From positions 11,774,716 to 11,838,715 of the forward strand of contig CP154954.1 in the NCBI GenBank assembly GCA_039621445.1: a DNA stretch of 64,000 bases, in the 5' to 3' direction. Position numbers and translations under genes: made by a program. The stretch's first letter is position 1. Every line of letters starts with the position of its first letter. Below are positions 58,053-64,000 of this stretch, piece after piece. Source of the DNA: Euglena gracilis (taxonomy: Eukaryota > Euglenida > Euglenophyceae > Euglenales). The notes beneath the pieces are model-generated. The model was not told the DNA's origin. It ran no database searches and saw only the letters and a program-made list of their open reading frames with translations.

Positions 58053-61000
58053 TTAAACAGCGTATGTGACCTTTAAATTACTATGATTATTTAAAAGCAA
58101 TAGTGTCTTCTTACAGAAGGATGACTCCGAGTTTTGTTTCTCAATTGTGGAGGCAAAGATAGCAATCCCTCCAGGTGGACAGTTAAGAGACTCTGTGGTA
58201 GCACCAACAAGCTGGTGATTGGGATGGAGGTGTTCCATATGGCAACAGTGTGGAGGCAGTCTGGCCAAAAGGGTGCCTCCTGAGAGGCAACTGGGCGGGA
58301 GCAATGACCTTCTCGAGGGCCGGGTGGTAGTTGCTGCCCAGGATGCGCACCTTTTCCCGCGTCCGCTGGTCGAGAAGGGGGCTGATAATGTTGTGGGCAG
58401 TGCTCCGCAAAATAAAAGTTGCAACAGTTGAAGACAAACAAGAAAGGGAACAAACATATGGTACAAAACCGCAAGTTTGCCCACGCTGCATTCATGAAAA
58501 AAAATATTAACCGTTGAACAGAAGGCATGCATCAAAGCAATTGGTGGTCTCCAATTCTCTTGGTTTTGTTGATCGAAATGGAAAAAGCACATGAACATCA
58601 ACTCGTCTTTCGGAAAGTGCGGCACCAGGCACTTTGACAGGTTGAGGGTTTCTCGTGTTGTCAGTTGAGTGGAAATGGAACACAGGGGACCACTGGGCCC
58701 ACGCCACCGTCACGATGCTCGGGGCATTAACGACGAAGGCGTGGCAGGTCGTCTCGGCCGCCACCGCCCCCGCTGAGGTCCGAGGGGTCCCGACAAAGTT
58801 GTCGTCCAGCGACCCAGAGAGCGCTGCACAGGAAGGCCTGGGGGGGGGGTCGACCCCCCCACCCACCACAGCATTTTCACGGGTTTTGTTTAACAAATCC
58901 ACCTGGAAAAAATTTTGGGGTCGGAAATTGGTGATCCCGCAAGGACGGGAGGTGGTGGGGGGGTGGGGGAATGGTCGGTCTCCCCACTCATCCACCCTGG
59001 CTGTTTGGCCGATTCCCATCCTGCCCTGGCCCAGACATCCCCGCCCCCAACTGACATAGACGTCTGCCAGCAGGGTCAATGAGAGAGGAATTGGGCCGAG
59101 AGGGTGCCCCAGAGGCAGTCTTCTCTTAGCGAGGTGGCGAATCGGGTAGTGCCGCTTGTCATTCTCAATGATCGCTTTGAGGGCTGCAACAAAAGCAGTA
59201 TGGTGGGCACGCGCGGCAGGTCACAAGGAAACAAAGGGAAACCCCAAAGCCAAAACGACGACGGAGGTTCAAGACAGGCACTGACTTCTTCACAGTTTTG
59301 ATTCTGAATGAAGAGTAGCAACATGCCTCCAAAACTTGTGGAAAAAAACACGTACAAAAATGGCCCCCGCAACCGATTTTGTATGCTCTGTGACCCTCTG
59401 GTTCTAAAAACCCAAATGAGAACCCCGCCTGATGACTTGCAAATAATGTGCTGCACAAATAATAAAAAATAGGCCTCCCTCCACACAATAGTGAAGGCAA
59501 ACGAAGCCAAGAGGACAAATGACCCCCAAAAAAACATCGGGAGAATCAGTAAAAATTGATGCAATTTGGCCAGAGTAAGCATAATAAAAAGAGCTTCTAT
59601 TTTGCAAAACAGCTCAAAGAGCAAAAAAAAAAAGGCTTGGGGACCCGGAGCTCTTGTGGAGCTCTTTTGGGGCATTTCGCCCAAATTCTAACCCACCCCT
59701 CAAATAATAAAGCCACCAGACTCCGACTTCAGGTCAGGGCATTGCTGAAGGACCTCGGAGGGGGGGAAATTTCCAAAATGGTTCAAAGAGCAAATAAAGA
59801 GGTGGCCTTGTTCCAATTTGTCTGCAACTGCCTGGTGAATGCCACACCCACAATTTAATTCAAAGTTAATTCAATGTGACAGAGGGGGGAAGAAAAAAAT
59901 AAATATAGGGTGGAAAAGGTATCACACCGGAGAAAATTGGCTGGTGGAGGTGGGACAGCTTGTATCCTTTGAGGTCCAGCACGTATGTGAACTGGAAGAT
60001 GGGCCGATCTGACAGACAGATGTGTGTGGTCAATTTGGAGGTGTTCTCAGTCACTGGTCATCCAATCCAAGCAATCCAACCAACTGCAATGGTTGTCTAT
60101 AGATGAAAGAATTAATTTTAATTGATTTTTGGAGGGGCTGGAAATGCACATGGCAAATTGCCATGTCAATTGCAATGGGAAATAGCTCATGATTTGTGAG
60201 AGCATTTCCAGACACAGTCGGTTTACAATGATAATAGTTCCAAATATTTGCACACCGTGATTCCATGATGAGACGTTTCGTGTGGTCAGAATCGATGTCA
60301 GTCAAATGCGGCTGTTGTAGGAATAAATGTTCGGAGTTGTGTTGGAGAAAAAGGGGGAGAGGAAAGAAACGTTCCAGAGACACTTGGGGCCGGGACATAC
60401 GGAGCTTTGCCGTCTGCAGCTTGGTGAGGTGCAGCCCCAGCTCCATCGACAGCAGGTGCCCGTGCAGGATTTCCTCCTCGAAGCTGGTGCCCGTACCGCG
60501 CTCCTTGGCGGCCTCCTTGCCGATCCGCACCATGGCGCGGGGGCTGGGGCCGGCCAGGGAAAAACACGGGTGGGGGTCGTTGGGGGCGGTTATGCAAGTA
60601 GCTCTCGGGGGACGCTGACACATGGTGTGCGGCACACTATGCACACGGTGCCACACACCGTGCCACACCGTGCCACGCACCGTGGCACGCCGTGCCACGC
60701 ACGGTGTCACGACGTGCCACCGTGCCACACCATGCCACACACCGTGCCACACCATGCCACACACCGTGCCACACGCCGTGCACACTTTGCACGCTGTGCG
60801 TCTTTCGATGAAATTTGACCCCAAAATAAATTTTTTGACAATATTCCATGGTCGAATTTTTTTAAAGAGTAGGCCATGAAAGACGCACGGTGTGCACAAT
60901 GTGTGGTACCCGACACTGGGGGTCTTAACATATTCACGATTCGAAGCCAGGGGAAAAATAAAACCAATATCATCCATGAGGGGAACATCCCTTTTTCAAC

Positions 61001-63451
61001 AAAAAAATGGCAAATCAAAAAATCAGGCACAGGTCAGTGGGGACAAGGGCAGGTGACAGGTTCATATGAGGACAGGTTAGCAAGTACAGAGGGCAGAGGT
61101 TAGAGGGCAGAGGACAGTTTCCCAGGCAGCGCATTCCCCTGGGGCGCATTTCCCTGGGGGGGCTGTTGAGAACCCCGGGGGTCCACTCGCTAGGCATTGG
61201 AAAAAGCTACTACCTGGACCACCTGGGGGTCCCCTGACTGGAAAAATTATTCCAGCGCTACGTGTTTCTAATGTGCCTTTTTGGCTGATTTCATTCCAGA
61301 AATTCTGGCGTCACTGTGAACCTTTAGCAGAAGCCGGGAAAACTGTGCGTGTCAGCGTCCCCTCTGTCGTATATATGTGTGCATATATGTATGTACGTAC
61401 CATGGACATTGCTCAAAAAAAAATGGGTGTTCACATCACCATCAGGTGTGTTTGAGTATGATACAACCCCGGGAGAGGATCGGGAGAGGTAGGTTAGGGG
61501 GGTGGCATGGAATGGGGGCATGGTAACATTAGCAGTTGGAAGCTTGGGATTCAGGTAGGGTTTTGGTTTGATGTGGGTTCAGGGTATGCTGAAGTTTGGA
61601 TTGGGTCAGCCAAAGGTGAGACTTCTTCGAGGGAGCGACCCTGCTTACAGTGATGCCTTGCAGAATGGACTAAAACCGGTTTCAAAATGCGAGAAGACCG
61701 TATTCCAATGGAAATCAATATGTCGGGTTGTCTTGGGAAAGAAACAGAAAACGGATGGCACCGGCTGTGTGGGGGTGGGGGTGGGGGTCTGCCGAGCCCA
61801 AGGTGAGGATCGGAGTAGCCGGTCCGCTCGATGAACACCGGGTTGCCCTCCCGGTCCCACATGTGCCATGTGCCGTGGTACACCTGGCAAGCAAGCACAC
61901 ATGGAGCGGTGATAGCGGCAGAACAGGCAAGGCTTACACACACACAACTTGTGTTTCCATCACCCACTTCAACTCCAAAACCCTGGACGTTCAGGGGGGT
62001 CGTTGGCAAGCGCTGCCAAACAATCCGTTGGGCGGACCTTCTGGATCTGCTGCAGGAAGCGGTCGGTCACCGGGTCGCTCCGCAACTCCCGGCCGTACAG
62101 GTCGCTGTGGGGGTCCAGGTGGTAGCCCCGGGAGAAGCCGTCGGGGGCACGTCCTTGCACCCGAAATCAGATGGCAGGGTTGCTTCCGACTTCCTTTCAC
62201 TCGCTTTTGGGCACGAGACATTTCTTTGCCAAATGGCAGGTCACGGCAACTTGGCCAAAAAAAAATGCCAGGTAGTGGCCAGCGGTGGGTGTGGAACACA
62301 GGAACTCCTCACGATACGCAAAAAAATACAAAACGGTGCAAAAGCGAAAAATACAAAAACTGCCAGTGTTCCCGACAGGGATGTTCCACTGGGGTCGGGC
62401 AACATCCACTGTACAGTCTGAAGTGAAAGGTCATGTTCAAACAGAGCTGGTGTGGCCCTCAAGCCCCCCCCCCCCCCCGCGGGGTGGAAGAAGAGGTGGT
62501 GCAGTGGTGTGGGTGGGCGCCGGGAGGAAGGGCAGCGTGTCCATCTTGTTCTCCGCCCGCCATGCCAGCGTCCTGTGGACAACATTGGGGTGGGTTTGGG
62601 GACCCCGGGGAGATCAACCCAAACACCAGCAACAGCCCGGCAGCCCAAACCCAACCAGCACATCCCGCCACTCTGGGGCTTGAAATTTCACGGAGGGATG
62701 CACACAACCACAGCAACCTCCCAAAAAATGCCACGGTTGGAGCCTTGGGCTGTAACTTACAACCACCCATTCTCCCCCCCTAACTGATGAAATACCACCT
62801 CAGCCTAACAAGCCAACAGACAGCATACAACAGACCACCCCTCCCTGGTGAGGGTAAAGAAAGGAGCCTTGTGACTGGTTGTTTCTCTTTCTTTTGCGAA
62901 AAAAACCCCAGAAACAGACTTGTTGCAACTTTTGTGTGCGAACTCTTGCAAACTATCATCAGGATTGTCATTTTGGGGGGATTGGGGTATATTTGGGGTC
63001 AAAGAGGGTAACCCTGGGTGCATTTTGGGGTTTTTTGAGGTGTCGAATTTTGACAAACAATCCTTGACTGATAATGTGGTGGCCAAGGAGGTTGCCGAAG
63101 GAAATAACAAAAGATGAAAGCTGAATAGGAATTAGTATGGAATAAATATCCAGAATATGGAAGGAAGGAAGTGAATGGTGGACGAAAGGAAGCACTTCTA
63201 ATTCGGTTGTGCTAATATCAAACCTGTATCAACTCGGAGAATGCACATTTTGGCGCTTGGGGGGGGGTTCGTCTTTTGGGGTGTTCGTCCGGCGCTGTAT
63301 GTCTGGGCCAAGGATTAGCACACACCGGCCCAGCATGCGGCTCGCGCGGTCGATGTCCCAGGAGCGGGCGCCAAGGTAGCGCCGGAACACAGTGTGCCGG
63401 AACGTGGCGTCCTGCAGGAACTTCGGCAGGGGGTCTACCCCGACGCAGTGC
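58053..63451 (-). CDS. SEC14/CRAL-TRIO domain lipid-transfer protein, multi-exon, 5' end missing
   Basis: SEC14-like proteins bind a phospholipid or other small lipid in a cytosolic pocket and present it at membranes. Exons in order on the minus strand: 63451-63326 (FRRYLGARSWDIDRASRML, CRAL-TRIO N domain); 62572 to about 62510 (LAWRAENKMDTLPFLP); 62153-62038; 61883 to about 61798 (WDREGNPVFIERTGYSD); 60543-60401; 60008-59928 (TYVLDLKGYKLSHLH); 59183 to about 59143 (AIIENDKRHYP); about 58752-58691 (AFVVNAPSIVTVAW); and 58402-58053 (PLLDQRTREKVRILGSNY). Reading phases agree across most junctions, for example CC|GTATGT after 60401 joining AT at 60008. Some exons lack a GT donor. Near 58285 the frame shifts between QLP and GGT. 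The N-terminal exon(s) were not found. The exact subfamily and lipid are unknown. Confidence 0.88.
59928..60008 (-). CDS. SEC14-like gene, central lipid-binding exon
   Basis: An 81-base exon with acceptor CTGTCAG and donor CCG|GTGTGA. It encodes RPIFQFTYVLDLKGYKLSHL, the conserved strand with D-L-x-G that lines the SEC14 pocket. Phase matches both neighbours (a two-base start after the C at 60401, one base left over to make GCC with 59183). Confidence 0.88.
60620..60790. repeat. CACCGTGCCAC minisatellite in a SEC14-like gene intron
   Basis: About fifteen degenerate copies of an 11-base word CACCGTGCCAC, some as CACCATGCCAC. The array lies between the exons ending at about 61798 and starting at 60543. 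Similar GTGCCAC words occur at 47520-47575. Confidence 0.9.
61170..61310. repeat. Partial family D repeat in an intron
   Basis: GGGGGTCCACTCGCTAGGCA, then ATTGGAAAAAGC, ACTGGAAAAATT, TTTTTGGCTGATTT and CATTCCAGAAATT follow the same order as 30235-30365 in unit 2. A diverged, shortened copy. Confidence 0.6.
62573..63325 (-). other. Intron of the SEC14-like gene
   Basis: The 753-base intron runs from GTGTGT at 63325 to an AG at 62573-62574 (GTCCACAG). The joined exons stay in frame. No nested gene was seen. Confidence 0.75.
63326..63451 (-). CDS. SEC14-like gene, exon with CRAL-TRIO N-terminal helices
   Basis: The acceptor TTCACAG precedes 63451 and the donor CCG|GTGTGT follows 63326. The translation ends in DATFRHTVFRRYLGARSW then DIDRASRMLGR, matching the F-L-R-A-R-x-x-D-x-x-x-A-x-x-M-L helix pair of the CRAL-TRIO N domain. 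Joined to the next exon at 62572 the text runs RMLGRTLAWRAE in frame. Confidence 0.85.
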
Positions 63452-63559
63452 CTGTGAACCATCAAAGGGGCCGCCCCACAGCACCATGGTCAAGAAAGTA
63501 TCAAAGAGGCCAGGCAGGGGAAGGGGCCGAAATGAAGTATATGTGGCACATAATTTAAA

Positions 63560-63730
63560 AAGACGATTGCCATGGTGGTCGCGGCACAAACTTCAAAAGT
63601 TTCCACGGCGGTCGCGGCGCACACATAAACCAGTGCCGCGGCATTCGCGGCGCACAGAAAAATTTTTGCCGCGGCGCTGCCGGTTTCAAAAAAAATTTCC
63701 GCGGTAGTTGCGGCGCACGGAAACATTTTT
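63560..63730. repeat. CGCGGCG-rich tandem repeat
   Basis: About five degenerate copies of a roughly 35-base unit containing GCGGTCGCGGCGCACA and an A/T-rich half with AAAATTTTT or TTTCAAAA. It lies upstream of the first recognised SEC14-like exon, probably in an intron or the promoter side. Confidence 0.8.
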
Positions 63731-64000
63731 TCCGGTCGCACTAACTACAAGTATGCACACAGACCTGGGGGAAAAAAAACGGAACGGACGCCCACATCGA
63801 CCACCCAAGTCTATCTGGAAAGTGTGGTTGCTTGTTCACTCCAGTTGCATTGATACGGGGGGGAGCAAAAATGCAAACTGAAAATTTGTGATTTTCAGGA
63901 CTTTGGATTTTGGGTGGGGGTCAAATCCTGCAGTCAAATCCTGCTGCTAGGATTACCCCCCCCCCCGCGCGCGCTTGATGGCACAGCCATGCCGGCACAC
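63731..64000. other. Window end, no recognised gene
   Basis: Non-repetitive sequence ending in a C run and GCGCGCGC. The missing first exon of the SEC14-like gene would be at or beyond this end, but I cannot point to it. Confidence 0.4.

Noticed and set aside
60622-60879. Frames rich in C-H-T over the CACCGTGCCAC array
   Set aside because: Minisatellite translation inside an intron of the SEC14-like gene.

Overview
The window is nuclear DNA from a repeat-rich, intron-containing eukaryote. The evidence is a spliced gene with exons of about 80-140 bp, a non-LTR retrotransposon with an APE endonuclease, an hAT-type transposon remnant, short TTAGGG-like tracts, many microsatellites and very little coding density. 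There is no bacterial operon layout. I cannot name the species. A large-genome protist or alga would fit, but an invertebrate or plant-lineage genome is not excluded.

Layout. Bases 1-2780 are non-coding and repeat-rich. Two head-to-tail, nearly identical segments follow: unit 1 at about 2781-26812 and unit 2 at about 26813-43599. Comparing them base by base acts as a natural presence/absence assay. It shows a 7.77 kb LINE in unit 1 with an empty site and 13 bp target duplication visible in unit 2, a 174 bp element carrying telomere-like repeats inserted only in unit 1, a 229 bp element flanked by TA inserted only in unit 1, and several deletions. The many G and C homopolymer runs turn out, in several cases, to be the ends of short inverted-repeat elements flanked by TA.

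Bases 43600-51200 hold another inverted-repeat element, several (GA)n microsatellites and a direct-repeat rearrangement whose junctions lie in GA tracts. I recognise no gene there. Bases 51269-52126 are an hAT-like element with matching terminal inverted repeats, a target duplication of about 8 bp and a minus-strand fragment resembling hAT/CGGBP1-type proteins.

The two recognisable host genes are on the minus strand. One is a single exon of a microsomal glutathione S-transferase 3 (MAPEG family) at about 53965-54122, with one in-frame stop. The other is a multi-exon SEC14/CRAL-TRIO lipid-transfer protein gene at 58053-63451, whose first exon(s) lie beyond the window or are unrecognised. The genes do not form an obvious pathway; most of the window is a record of mobile-element activity and recent duplication. 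Because the two large units are so similar and G-runs are frequent, an assembly artefact (two haplotypes placed in tandem, or homopolymer errors) must be kept in mind.
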